Part shown: one piece after another, positions 1 to 12,440 of the stretch
Layout of the letters: the number at the start of each line of letters is the position of its first letter
How positions within the stretch are numbered: the stretch's first letter is position 1
Notes under the pieces: model-generated
Seen by the model: only the letters and a program-made list of their open reading frames with translations
Databases searched by the model: none
What the model was told of the DNA's origin: nothing
Source of the DNA: Kryptolebias marmoratus
Taxonomy: Eukaryota; Chordata; Actinopteri; Cyprinodontiformes; Rivulidae
Length of the DNA: 64,000 nucleotides
Assembly (NCBI RefSeq): GCF_001649575.2
Contig: NC_051431.1
Location: forward strand, 15,156,514-15,220,513
Direction: 5' to 3'
Program-made: the position numbers and the translations under genes

Positions 1-133
1 TTTTCATCACATAAGATCATGGCTGAATCACAAGGCTTTCAATACAGATCTGGTCACATGGTATTAACATCCATTAGAAGGCATTAACATAGCACCAGCT
101 CAGTTCTGAGAAAAAAGATAAATGAAACTGTCC

Positions 134-166
134 GGTGTGTGTGTGTGTGTGTTTGTGTGTAAATGT
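134..166. repeat. GT microsatellite
   Basis: A run of about 13 GT units, with one GTTT interruption. Confidence 0.9.
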
Positions 167-470
167 GTGCATTTCCTCTCTTCTATCTTTCTTTGCTGAA
201 TATCCATTAAGAGGGCTGAGGCGCAATGAAGAGAGGAGAGGTGGGGGCGGAGAACAGAGATGAAGGTACACAGGGTTGACAGGAAATGGATGTGGAAAAC
301 AAGACTAATGCTGCAAGGAGAAACTGTTTGAGCTCGGTGTAATTATTTAGCTGCATATTTGTAATTTCTGTTGCATTTTAGTCGAGCAACATTTATTAAA
401 ACAACTCATATGTTTCATATTTGTATATTTTATAAATACAGAACGTTTGTAGTTATGGGGGAAGGCAGAA

Positions 471-1190
471 TTTAAATGGAACAGTAAGGATTTGGAGTGG
501 GGTTTTGTGTAAAGCTTATGAACAATTAATACCTTACATGTTACAGATAGCTCTTTGAACAATCTAAGTTTAAAGAAATAGACTTTAATTCTGACTGGAC
601 TTACAAGCTAATGGCTAGTCAGAGCAGGGTCAAGACTGAAGAGGATTGATGCCACCTTAAAACAACTTTAAATTTAATCTAAAAGATTTCATATTGGTAT
701 ATGCTATTTTTTAAACCTTTACATTGTCATCAGTTTTGGATCACATGGTTGGTGGAAATATTATAATATTCCAGTCAGGAGTGACACGCTGCTGCTATTT
801 GTTCTTGCAAATAACCACAAATTTCTATGTTTAAATTTATCCACACTCAAATTAAAGGTGATGTTAAGGTTAATTAAACAGTTTTCACGTAAACGCCATG
901 CATTTTATTAATTTGAATTGTTTTAAAACAGAATAGAGAATACTTTCCATCAGGAAATTTGGCTTGGACCATGTAAATAATAGTTTCACCCGTACAGGAT
1001 TATGTGAAATGACTAAATGGGAAAAATATTTTGTTGTACAATTGCAGATTGTTAATTCAGAAAATGTAATGAAACTCAGGTTTTTTCAAATTTGGGGTTG
1101 TTTAAACAACTATCTACAACATGTAAGATATTAATTGTTCATAATCTTCCTACAGAACCTCACGTCAAATGATCTGACCTGTTGCTTTAA
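471..1190 (+). mobile_element. Family B long-inverted-end element, copy 1 (full length)
   Basis: This is the best-preserved copy, about 720 bp. The first ~95 bp (ttaaatggaacagtaagg ... cttatgaacaattaatacc ... agctctttgaacaat) are the inverted complement of the last ~95 bp (gttgtttaaacaactatc ... attaattgttcataatc ... gatctgacctgttgcttt). No transposase is seen. Copies near 9.0, 14.4, 34.4, 48.0 and 54.2 kb share interior words such as 'gactggact', 'gctaatg' and 'ggattg'. Confidence 0.8.
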
Positions 1191-3679
1191 ATATGTTCAC
1201 TCTTCATAAAGGACCGCTATGGGACTGATTTGGCTTGCATCTTGCTCTATTAGAATCATGATTAAGTCATGATTTCAAACACAGCTGCTACAGTTCATGG
1301 TTAAATTAGTCCATCAAAAACATCTAGATCACAGAATCTTTTTAATTTACTATTTATTGCCCTTAGTGGCCCTCTTTTTTTTAAACATTTATGAAGCAGG
1401 CAGCCTAAATTAGAACAACTGCCACTTCAGAAAGACTATCAATTATCTGGAGATGTTCTGGGGGGTCCCGACCATAAAGAGGGCTCTCTGAAGCAGTTTC
1501 AACATCACTTGACTTCTTCAGATAAGTGTTATAAGGGTAATGTCTGTCAGTGAGTTTTTCTACAGTGTTTGTATGTATTTAATATTAGTTAACCCAGTGT
1601 CTAAGTCTGAAATATGCTCCTTCAACTGGCATAATAATAATAATGCCTTGTCAAGAATGAATGAATGGATGATCCATTGTTGGATTTTTTTTTTTAAAAA
1701 TCACATTTTAAATAAACCAAAAAACGTCTCACCTGTTCTTTTCCTTAAAGGGACAGTTTTTTGTTGTTGTTGTGGAGTTCTGTGAAATAGTTAGTAACTT
1801 ACCTGTACTAGAACGAAGTATTAGCAAAGCGAGCTTGTACTACCGGGGTGGGGGGTGGGGGGGGTTCTCTTTTATCATATTTCTGCTGAATATAACAACT
1901 CAAGCTCAAAAGACTTATATCTGTGCAAGAACCACAGCACTTTTGCGTTACATTGTTTGTTTAGTTTGTTGTTGCTTTCCTAACCAAACTACTAAAATCA
2001 AAAAGAGCTGTAACTACTTCTCAGTTTTGACAATATTTTTTTAAATGATGACTTGACTGCATTGTTATGAGATAAACTTTTTGTTTTGAGAAAAAGTCGT
2101 CTCTAAAGAAAGCAAGCTTTGTTATCTTGAGAAAATGAAATATGTCCCTTATGTTGAGATACTGTAATTCTAATGTATTTGCAAGCAGGTTTCAAACTGG
2201 GAGCCAATATGAATGAACAGTCATGTCTGCCACTCTGGCTATAATTCGCATAGACCGCCTTCAGTTTTGGGACATACTTCATACTGCTTCACACCACTTT
2301 GTATAATAATTACTGCAGTTATTGATTTTATTAGCTTTAAGCACCAAGAACATCTTTTTTCCTTCTCGCTCACCATGGGAAAAAGAAATCCTTCCAGTGA
2401 ATATTTAATGTGAAAGCACCACGTGACTTCTGGTTTCTTCTTGAATAAGAAGAGTTCTTGCATAATTACTGTGCTTCTGAAATGGGCAGCGATTCAAGGT
2501 CAGCATCAAAATGCTGACCCGACCACCTAATGGACATGCTCTGCCTCAGCATGCCGCAACGTGAGAAGAATCTGACTTGACAGTTTAGAGATCTGCCAAT
2601 CAGGGCATCCTGTTTGAGGCTTTAAATTACAGTCTAAACTTACATTTACTGCACCTGGATTGCAAGAGGGCAAAGCAGTAGAGTAGCCAGACACGAAATA
2701 ACATTGATGTGTTCTGACAGACGTCGCTAAAAAAAAGATTATATCAGTGTAGATAGATGGTGCAGAAGCTGCTCCACTTCACAAATCTTTACATAGCATG
2801 TTGCATTGCTATTAGGGTTCAAATTATTGCTTATTTGATGTTTGTTTCAACAAAATACACAAGTGAATACCTTAAATGTGCATGTAAAGGACATCAAGCT
2901 TTGAAAATGAATGTAAAGTATTACCCTTCATGTACACTATCATCATCTTTGTTGTCACTTCAAAATCTACTTATAAACTGACTTCTCTGACTATTTGCTA
3001 AATTTGGACTACTTGTTTCTGGATTACCTATGAGTAACTACGACGTTGAGTGTTTGGAATGAGGTTTTCGAGTATGTGCTTGTGTTTTTATTTGTGTGTC
3101 TGTGTGTTTATCTGGGTTGATTTAAAGATTTGTGTCTGAGTAACGTTTCCTTCACCAGGCAATGACAAGTACAGCTCAGGGTGAATGATTTTTGTCACGC
3201 ACTTTTTTTTTTTAACGCAATTGCGTTTCTATCTAGGTGTTTCTTTTTGCTCTCTCATTGTTTGGACATTTTGACCTTTAAGGTCAGTGTACATTAAAAT
3301 TTAGTGCTTTTTTTTAGTGTTGCAATGTCAGTTTCAGTGCTCACACACTTTGGCGTTAGGCATTTCAAGGGCGACTGACGTTAACAACTCATCCACCTTT
3401 TTTCCAGATCACCAAATGAGGCAGCGTAGGTAGAATAAGGACCACCTTGTCGATACACATGATACATGCAGTGTTTTGGTCTTTGTATTGTGACGCATTA
3501 TTTGTTATAAGAGGTGAACTCAGCTTTGTTTTTGTTTAACAAAGCCCTGATTAGAAAATAGGTCATGTGGCAGTGGACTGAGTTCAAAGTTTTATTTTGA
3601 ACAATGGTGTCCTACTTTTTTGGTTGGTTGGATTAAGGCACTTGAACTGGTATCAAATAAAAACTGGCATTACTTGAAG
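1191..3679. other. AT-rich non-coding stretch
   Basis: No gene seen. It holds the possible family B end near 1.74 kb, a G-rich run at 1844-1864 and scattered homopolymers. Short frames lack exon-like ends. Confidence 0.6.
1740..1850 (+). mobile_element. Possible family B-related end
   Basis: 'cttaaagggacagttttttg' followed by 'gagttctgtgaaatagttag' and 'taacttacctgtacta' resembles the left end of family B with a gtt-repeat inserted. No right end is evident. Confidence 0.3.
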
Positions 3680-3900
3680 GAATAGATATTGCCTCCCTTC
3701 TTGCATGCCAAAGTTTTAAATCTTTTAGCTCTCAAAGTATGTGTTGTGGATAACGCTCAGGTACTACCACACCAAATTTTAGCTCAATATTTGTAAAATT
3801 GGCTGAGCTATAGCTGTTATGTGTTTGCTAAGTTTGAATAACTGCCAGTTTTAAGAAAATGTGCACACACACAGGCAATGACAAGATTGCCCACCTTTTA
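3680..3900 (-). repeat. Family A interspersed repeat, reverse copy
   Basis: 'accaaattttagctcaatat' then 'ttgtaaaattggctgagcta' is the reverse complement of the family A core. The copy runs from 'gcctcccttcttgcatgcca' to 'gattgcccacctttt'. Confidence 0.75.
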
Positions 3901-4748
3901 TGTCTGCAGCCATAAATAAAAACACATCCTAGTTTGTTGTGACTGGCATTTCTGTACTAAAGCTTGTGACTGAGATTATTTTCCACTGACACGTCCACCA
4001 TTTTTATCATGAGCATTAATTTCTATGTGTCAAACCCTGCCATCTTTTTGACTTTATTTCGCTATGCAGAATTTCTGACAATGGTTACTAATGGCATACA
4101 TTTTACCCACAATGACACAACTGACCAGTCATAACACAAATGCAGTAATGAATGCTCGTGTGAACTTCCTCACACCCACTGGCACCAGTGAGTTGTTAGC
4201 ATGCTGTAGGTCATTGTCATTTCATCGAATGGTTCACTGGATGTGCACTAATGAGCTTAAAGACCTAAAGACAAACGAGAGCCCACCCCCACCCCAACCA
4301 CACACACAGCCCTGCACACGCTTGCGTAGCTAGCACCTGCTCTATTTGTGCCAATTAAATGCAGAACTAATGAGTCAGATCAGAGAAGTTAAGTTGAAAG
4401 ACATTGAAGACGTGGCCTATTTAAGCATTTGCAGAGTTGCTTCTTTTACTTAGAAATTGCTCCTAAGTCAGCTCTCCTCCCAACTTTTTATTATACTTTG
4501 TATTTTGTCTTATAATTTGTTCGTTTTACAGGCTTTCCCCAGTTGGATACTTTATTTTTTTAACCAATAACTCTGTTTGTTCTTTTTCTCTATGGATTAT
4601 CTTTGATATTTTGCCTTTTTTTGTTTCTTTTTTTATCAAATCACTTTTATTATTTAATCATCTCTCCATGTTTTTTTAGAGACTGTTTGCCTCGTTCTCT
4701 TCTTCTCCTCGATATTTGGTGGTTCTCCTCAGAATGATGTCTTACCCT

Positions 4749-5015
4749 TAAAGCAACAGTTAAGATCTTTTGAAGTGGGATTCTGTGGTAATGTATCGCT
4801 CTTTCACACCAGTATGACAACTTTGAGAGGGATTGTCAATGATAGAAAATGGGCCTACATTTGGCTCGGCATTAGCCTAGCCTGGAGGAAGATTTCTGTT
4901 CGTTTCTCCACACTCTGTGCTCTATAACTGATATCACAGCTGATAAGGTACTAACTACTGAAAACTATTTGACAGAACATCACTTCAAAGGTGTCCAGAC
5001 ATTCCCTTTAAACTC
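4749..5015. mobile_element. Family B related short copy with inverted ends
   Basis: The left end 'cttaaagcaacagttaagat' then 'cttttgaagtgggattctgt' matches the family B terminus. The right end (gacagaacatcacttcaaag ... cattccctttaa) is its approximate inverted complement. The short interior differs from copy 1, suggesting an internally deleted or sister MITE. Confidence 0.55.
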
Positions 5016-5224
5016 TGTTTCTCCAAACTGAAGTCATTCAAAGATCTACAGCTTTGATGCCCTTGTTTGGCTTCTTGTTGCCATCTTCATCAGCGCCCCA
5101 GATAATCAATGCTTAATTATCCCGTGACTACTTCTCCCACCCCAAGTTTCTCCTCCCTTCATGCGTATCACCTTCAGATCTCCTAGAAAACAGGGAAGCA
5201 TAATTAAAAAGATCCGTGACAGCC

Positions 5225-5470
5225 AGTTAGCTGAGGAGAGAGCGAGTGGGGAGGAGGGGTGGAGGGGAGTGATGGGGGAGAATGAAGAAACAGCAACGCA
5301 GCGAGATGGGTGAGTATGCAAAAGAAAGAGGCCGTATGTTAGGAGGAGGAGACTGTGGGACAGGAAAGGGAGGGATAGGACGAAAGAGAAACCAGAGAAG
5401 ATAAGGGGACGAGATAAGAGGGGATTTGGATGCTATATGAGGATAAGAGACTAGAGCTGGTGGGTGGTTT
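5225..5470. repeat. Purine-rich (GGA/GAG) tract
   Basis: The + strand is strongly purine-biased (gaggagagagcgagtgggga, aggaaagggagggatagg). The proline/serine-rich open frames on the minus strand here are artefacts of this bias. Confidence 0.8.
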
Positions 5471-5804
5471 GCAGCACGAGCAAACAACTTTATCCTTAAT
5501 GATCGAGTTTCTGACGCACACTTACATACAGACAAGCAGTTTGCTTTAAGCACCCTCATAGTGCTGAACCTTTGTAGGTGACAGTGACAGAAAATATGAC
5601 ACTTTAGCAGTATTCCTATTGAATTTCACTGTTTTACTTATTTATTTATCAGCACTTTAACTACATTTTATGCCTATCTGAGATCATTCAAATCAGAGTA
5701 GCGTGCCACAATTTGACCCAGTTGCAGGTGCCCAGTATAAACTATCTGTTTTATATTTATGTATGGAATAGGCTGATAGCACATTTCTTTTTGTCACCTT
5801 CTGC

Positions 5805-6130
5805 CATGAGAAGTGGGCAATAATGTAAATGTCTGTGTGTGTGTGTGTGTGTGTGTATTCAGTTGTCTGTCTGTCAACAAAACATCCCATGAACCAGTGG
5901 AGAGACTTTATTAAAACTTAAAGAAAGTTATCATTGCATGTACATGTACAAATGATTAACCTTTGGAAATTAAGATGGCTGCCACAACTAATTGATCTTA
6001 GCAAACATTAAAATGGATACAACTCAGTCAGTATTACAGATATTGAGTTAAACTTTGGTTTGGTAGTAGCTGAGAGTCATCTCCTACATATCAGATCATA
6101 CGAGATCTTTGTTTTACACTTTGAAATCAG
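5805..6130 (+). repeat. Family A interspersed repeat, forward copy with GT microsatellite
   Basis: It starts 'aagtgggcaataatgtaaat', contains a (GT)n run at about 5834-5856, then 'cccatgaaccagtggagag', 'gattaacctttggaaatt', 'agatggctgccacaacta', 'atacaactcagtcagtatta' and 'gtagtagctgagagtcatct'. It is one of the most complete copies. Confidence 0.8.
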
Positions 6131-8945
6131 TAGGTTTAGGCAAATTTTAAAGTTGTTATTATTATTATTGAACTATATAATACATACTCGGTTAGAGTCA
6201 TTCAGAGACATGGTTGTTATAGTTTTCTCAAAGAATATTTCAGGTGGTCACAGAGGCTTTGTCTATTCAATGTTTGCAACTTTAGCTGGACAAAGATAAG
6301 CCTGTTACACACTGAGAAAAGACAGACCTAAACCATGTAATATTAGATTTTACCCACGTCCTTCAAAGGTGATTTACTGCTTGTCATAATATATGCGTTT
6401 CTGTCGATAGAGTCTGTGATATCAAATGACTTCCAGTGACACTGTGGACAGGATGTACCTGACCTGCAGACAGCTCCAGAATGATGGTATAATTAAACAA
6501 GCGGCCAGAGTTTTAAAAAAATATAACAGACAAGTTGTACCCAAGAAGCTTGACCAGCTGCATAGATGTTTAAAAAAATAAACAAATTAGAGCAAATTAC
6601 GGACACTAGAGAACATCTAAAATGGTGCATTATCCTTGTCAAAAGTTGATCATTTCTGTGTATGTTTGAATTTTGCACATTGCCAGCTATACTAAAACCA
6701 CCAGCTGCTACTATTTAGATTTTCTCTCATGCAGTAAACATTTTTTAATGTGTTCTCAGTGTTCTGCTGAAGATATAAAGTGAGGGCTGTGAATGATTGA
6801 AGTGAGGAAAAACTCTGCTGACATTTAAAAAGTCCAGCTGAGAAACTACACTATAGAAATTGTTGTGATGAAGAAAACACCTTTATCTTCCTCTCACTGT
6901 TGATAGCAGGCATTTAAATTCATTTAAGTCTAAAATGCCTAATTAGTCACCTTTTCCTGGTTTGGGGATTGTTTTGTAGGCACTTTGTAGGATTGTTTGT
7001 ATTTTTATCTCTCTCCCTCTCTCTCTTTCTCTCTTCTTTTGGACCTATAAATGAATCATTAGGTCACAGCCAACCTTTAAGGCTGGATTAAATGGATGAA
7101 AAACGTTCATCATTAAATCACTTATCAGAGTTAGAACAAAAACAAGTTTCAGAAGTAAACAACATGAGCCAATCCAAGTCTAATCAGTAAAACTCTGAAG
7201 TCCAATTTACTACAGCAGTAAACCATGATGAGATGAAAAGGATTAGGGTGTCTTTGTGCTTGTTCTTGTTTCAGCTAAGTTGGGGTGATGCTTGTGCATT
7301 TAAAACATGTACACTGTAAATAAACACCCCATAAATTCCAGTGATAATAATACACAGTCAATGTTTTCCTTGTGTGTCTTGTTGCGTAACTGGTTTGCTT
7401 CTCGCTCACTAGTCTGGTTAAGTCTTATTATTTATTGACTGAGGAGTGTGAAGGATTGGGTTGGGATCTGGGGAATTACTGACCAACTAATTCAGTGTCA
7501 GCAGAGACAAAATAACAAGGGGATAAAGAGATGTTTCTGCTCGCTGCTGATCTCACAACTTAATGAAAGATGATTTTATAAACTCAACTGGAAAAGCGAA
7601 CTTGTTTAATGAAGTGGATACAGCTCTACTAAATCTGATACTCAGGTTCAGGATGACGCAATGAGTCTTCCTCTCCAACCTAAAAATGATTGGCTAAAGT
7701 GGGTTTTATGAAAAAATAAAATAAAATACTAAGTTGAACCTATAAAAAAAGAAACAAAAACAAAACTCAAAATCATACAGAGCCAAGATTTTAGGAGCAT
7801 TTTCCTTCAATGATCTCAAAAGTGTCAAACACATCATCATTTTGTCTCATTGTCACAATCAGAAGTTTGGAAAAATGCCAAACCATATTCTCTGCACCAG
7901 TAAATCCAATCAGGAAAAAAAGTTGCATGCCTTTTCAAGCTGTCCTTGTAAATTCTTTCCATTTTACTGTGTATTGGTTTAAGTGTTCTTTTACAGTAAT
8001 ATTTTATAATTTGACTCTATACACACAATATGCTTTTTTTTTTAAAAAAAAAACATTATGAACTGAGGGGGATCAACAAACAAGCTTGTAGCAGACGTTC
8101 AGCTGAACTGAAACATTGCAACATGATTAAAAAAGTGTGCACCTCTGTGCAAAGGTGGAAAAATATGATTGCAAACCAGGCCCCTGAATCAAAAATTACA
8201 CACTGGGACTTTTAGAGAACTATAGGTTGCTGTTTAAATGAATAATTATTCTGTCTTTGCTTTACTGTAGATTGAAAAAAATATATTTATTCAATAAAAA
8301 GAAACACAAAATACAGTAACTTTAAATTAACTCCTAACCTTGCTTGCCGACTCCTGTACATCTTAGTATATTGTACATAAATTCAGAAACATAATTATTT
8401 TCTTGAGGTTCTTTGACCAAAAAAATCAATTTTAAAAGACTGCACTTGTGTTTTTACTTCATCCTCAATATAATTATTTCAAACTTGAACAATCCCTTCT
8501 TGCTCATTTTACCAGCTGAATAAAAATAATTGGTAAAAAGCATTTCAGATTCTGAAGTTCAATAACTCAGGGAGAGATAATTTGGAGAAAGAGCCCCCTT
8601 TTTCTTTGTGCAGTTGTAAATTATTGCTTGTGTTTCATACAGAAAGAGGGCATGTGAATCTATAATGAGGAGCATGTCAGTTTGCAGGGCATGTGAAGCA
8701 TGTTTTACAACCAGGTTATTGATTGATGTTATACTCCATGGACGTGTTGGATATCATTTATTTCCTGATGGTAAAGAGTTGAAATGTTACACCCTCACTG
8801 TCTCTCCCCTTTTCCTTTGTTTCTTCTCTTCACTTCTCATCCAAGTTTTGCATATTTTATTATTTGCTTTTTGAAAAAATCCAGATGCTTCCGTTCATAA
8901 AATATATCTTGAATAGCTCGTAGTATTTTTATGTTTTTATTTTTC
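6131..8945. other. AT-rich non-coding stretch
   Basis: Nothing recognisable beyond a CT-rich run at about 7011-7036 and several A-runs. No supported frame. Confidence 0.6.
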
Positions 8946-9298
8946 TACAGTTCTGTTCAGAACTATTAAACTGAGGTTCTGTGGAAAATCTTATGAACAA
9001 ATAACATCTTACCTGTTGTAGATAGCTCTTGAAAGATCTCTGTTTGGAGAAAAAGAGTTGAAGTCTGACTGGACTGATGGGCAACAGCCTAGCAGGATCT
9101 GTAACATTAAAGTTATTTTAAAATGGCAGCAATCCACTTTGGTATTTTCCCCAGTAGTCATTAACTTGTGATTCTGGTCCAAATTCATTCCTTTTAATTC
9201 TATTAATTCTATTTCTCTGAATCAAGGTTGTTCAAAAACCTGTCGACAGCAGTTAACATAATAAATGTTCATAACGTTTCCACAAAAGCCCACTTTTA
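8946..9298 (+). mobile_element. Family B element, internally deleted copy
   Basis: It shares 'gaggttctgtgg', 'cttatgaacaaataacatct', 'tacctgttgtagatagctct' and 'gtctgactggact' with the other copies. It closes with an inverted 'aatgttcataacgtttcc'. It is about half the length of copy 1. Confidence 0.65.
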
Positions 9299-9949
9299 AT
9301 AATTTCAGAGAGGATTTGTTATTGTGTCTATAAAGTGGACTAGATAGGCTCAGGTCTTCATTTTCTGACACTATTAGCACAGGGGGAAAAAAAGCAGTAT
9401 TAACTTTAATTAAACATTAAATTTAGTTTCGATTCTTTATGCTTTCAGTCCCAAGACTTTGGTACTTTCTTATTTGAACATGCCGGTGTTCTAAAGCTGA
9501 GACAGGATTTTATTCACTTGTAAAATTTGTTTATCAACTGGAAGATTTACTCTTCCTTTAAACTTGATACCTTCAGATGCAGTTTCATATTTTCCCTCAA
9601 ATAGGCCAATTATTGTAACAACCTATCAACCTACTTTCAACTACAAAGATGTAAGTATTACCATTATATATCCTTTAAAGCCAAAAGAAAAACAATACTT
9701 AAAATCTTGTTGCCAAATGTCAAAAGTCCTGCCTGTTACTTAATGTAATTATGGGGCTGCATTTCTTTACTTCAAACGATATTTACGAGACAAATATAAC
9801 TTTCTCTGCAGTGTTCTTTGATCCTCGTTTACATATACATTTCTTAAGAATTGGCTTGACACTATTATCTTACAATAACTTCAAAGAAGTGCACACATTT
9901 CATTTTCATTTCACTTTTAGTCATTAATTTTCATATTATGGAGATGCAA

Positions 9950-10200
9950 GTCGCAAAAAGAGAAATAGGGCAGAGTCTACAGTGAAACGTGAAAGGGAGG
10001 TTTGCGAGAAACGCGGGGAGGAGACCCGGGTTAGCGTTGGGGACAGATGAAAGAGAAGACAGGTGGGTAGAGAGAGGGAAAAGGGAAAGAGGGGGAGGAC
10101 TGGAGGGAAACAAAAAGAAAAGAGAAAGAAAGGACAAGGCAAGAGATAAAAAGCAGATGGGGCAGGCTAGGTGGCTCCAAAAGGTGGAGGGAGAATGAAA
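9950..10200. repeat. Purine-rich tract
   Basis: Long G/A-biased run (agagagggaaaagggaaag, agggggaggactggaggg). It opens frames on both strands (Arg/Lys/Gly-rich on +, Leu/Ser/Pro-rich on -) that are compositional. Confidence 0.8.
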
Positions 10201-10964
10201 GATAAAAGGCAAATTAAATACCTGTTGGAGGGTGGAAGAAGGAATGCCTCATTAGGAGTGAAGACCTGGCTCAGCTACGCACATAGGACCTGATTTCAGG
10301 GTCCCACTGAACAGGCGTTAAGTTACAATTGAGTCACCACGCTCCAGAAACCATGCCACCATAACCCATTCATTCTGTCTAAAAGATAAAAATGCTCTCA
10401 GATACATAAAAGATGACTCAACAAGGCTGCGGCAGTGGAAACAAAGAGACGTTGCTGAGGAGTCGCTTTTTCTACTGGAAGGATTTAAGTGCAATTCAAA
10501 GCCGTCAATGACTTCTGTTTTCCTTCCCTAGACAGATATGTTGCTTTATTTAGGATAACTGTCAGTAAAATAAACAATAATTAGGATTTTTCTTTTTGCT
10601 AAGTGACAAATTAACGTATCCAATTCTGAATTTTTAGCAAGATGGCAAATACGTAGCTTCTTTGGCGGCCAGCATGACCACAGAATTGGCTGTTTGAGTT
10701 TTGGAGAGATGCCCAGACGATGGGCTGTCTGGGGCTCCAACAACTCCTGTGTGGTGGGAGTTGTTTCTCTGGAGGAGAAAAGACTTTTATTTTTTATTTT
10801 TTTAAATGGTGATTGTGGTGGGGAAAACTTAATATCGTAACAGAATGTGATGCCAACTCAGGGTTTCCCAGATTAAGTTACACAACACCAGCCAGCTTTT
10901 TTCAGTTTTTTAATCTGACATTACAAAAGGGAGTCCCCCCCTCCCCTGTTTTTGTCAAAGAACG

Positions 10965-11215
10965 AGGGTGGATGGTGGAAAACGGACCCAAATGGAGGCG
11001 TACAGGAAAAGAAAGCAAGCAGCCAAAAAGATGAATCCAGGCTTGTTTTACTCAGTTAAACTAAAAGAGACAGACTGAACTAGAACTAATAAATAAGTAA
11101 ACTCAAGGGCAAAACCCACTAGAGAACAACAAGGATCTGACAAAAGAGTAAGTGAAAACCAGAGACAAATATATATTCTGGTGCAAGAGAAAGAGTAAAA
11201 TATACAAATATCCAG
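10965..11215 (+). mobile_element. Degraded teleost repeat with 'acccaaatg' head (family D)
   Basis: 'aaaacggacccaaatggagg', 'cgtacaggaaaagaaagcaa' and then A-rich text without frames. The same head (aaacccaaatgctggcacgc, aggagtcaaactta) recurs near 25.6 kb. I recognise this as a recurrent fish repeat type but not its class. Confidence 0.5.
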
Positions 11216-11385
11216 TAATTCTTACAGTTTTTTTAAAGTCAAAGTGTTTTTTCCCCACACCTTTGTAGCTTACAGTTCAGGGCAGGCTGTTGAGTACCGA
11301 AGCCTGATATCATGCACATCTTGACACATAAATGGCTTTGTTAGGACCCTTAAACAAGAATATTGTTAAACTGTTTATTTACTGT

Positions 11386-11480
11386 CAATCCATCCATCCA
11401 TTCTCTATATATTCTCTTTGCAGGGTTGCAGGGAGCTGGTGCCTATCTCAAGCAGCCAACAGACCCATGGGTCACAAAGG
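11386..11480 (-). mobile_element. SINE-like ATGG-tailed element, 3' fragment, reverse
   Basis: 'caatccatccatccattctc' is the reversed tail, followed by 'agggttgcagggagctggtg' and 'cctatctcaagcagcc'. Only the last ~90 bp of the element remain. Confidence 0.7.
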
Positions 11481-11983
11481 TTTACTGTTTAGTTAGCAAA
11501 TAAGCTAAGTATGATACGTAGGCATAAACCAATCATTAGCTAGTTTGTTTTAAAAAAAATAATAAAAATAAAAACACCCCATTTGAATCTCAGGGAATGA
11601 AAGCAGGCTGGATATTGCCTAAAACATTCACATAAATGAGGAAGAAAGTCAGCTGTGTTGAGTCTATGCTAATATTTATTGCTTTCATTAAGTTTTAAGC
11701 TAATGGCTTTGCAATAGTCCTAGCAAAGATTATTGTTAGCACAGTGTTATATCAAAAACCAAGCAAATATCTTTGCGTGAGCCACTTTTATTGGGTTTTT
11801 TTGACTTTGTTTTCCCCTCCCGTATTTATATTGTATGCATGTGTAAAAATAAATACACAGTCATGTGAGGGATATTTGGACCATTTTTTACCCAAGCTTG
11901 TAATAAGTATCCTCTTGCTGTTTGTAATACTCAGGGCTGATCGTTTTTGTTTGCTTCTGTTTGCTCTTTATCTTTCTTCCTTC

Positions 11984-12420
11984 ATCAAACACTCTTGTTT
12001 GCGTGCCTGTGATCCTCTTTATCTTGTCTCTGTCAGCAGGAAGCTATGTTAATGACCAATGCTCAAACCTTCAAAATACACACTGGTACGGTTATATATG
12101 GATGGCCTTAACTCATACACTCTCACACACACACACACACATACGCACATCACCTTGCAAGGTGTAGGAGCTCATGGGGGTCATAAACAAGAAGACAGAG
12201 TCAGTGTGGACAGGGAAGAGGTGAGTGTGTGTGATAAATGGATAGAGGGATTAAGTCTGCTAAAGAGAATAATCACAACTTACTAACTTCTGTCTTCAAG
12301 GCAGTAGCTACTCATAATTTACTAGTGTGTAACTATGTGTAACTGTGTGTTTCTGTATGCGTGTCCTGTGCAACAAACAGGATACATGTAATAACACATC
12401 TGTGGGTGGGTTTTCGAGCG
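11984..12420 (+). repeat. Left copy of a diverged local duplication
   Basis: 'gtcagcaggaagcta', 'cataaacaagaagacaga', 'gtggacagggaagaggtgag' and 'agagaataatcacaacttac' occur in the same order, with similar spacing, as in the block at 17.1 kb. It contains a (CA)n run at about 12124-12140. Confidence 0.6.
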
Positions 12421-12440
12421 GAGATTTATGTGTATGTATG

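Noticed and set aside
5227..5559. 110-codon Pro/Ser-rich minus-strand frame
   Set aside because: Created by the purine-rich tract on the opposite strand. Overlapping frames show the same bias.
11744..12052. 102-codon + frame rich in Leu/Phe/Cys
   Set aside because: No conserved motif, and it overlaps the local duplication. The matching position at 17.1 kb does not conserve the frame.
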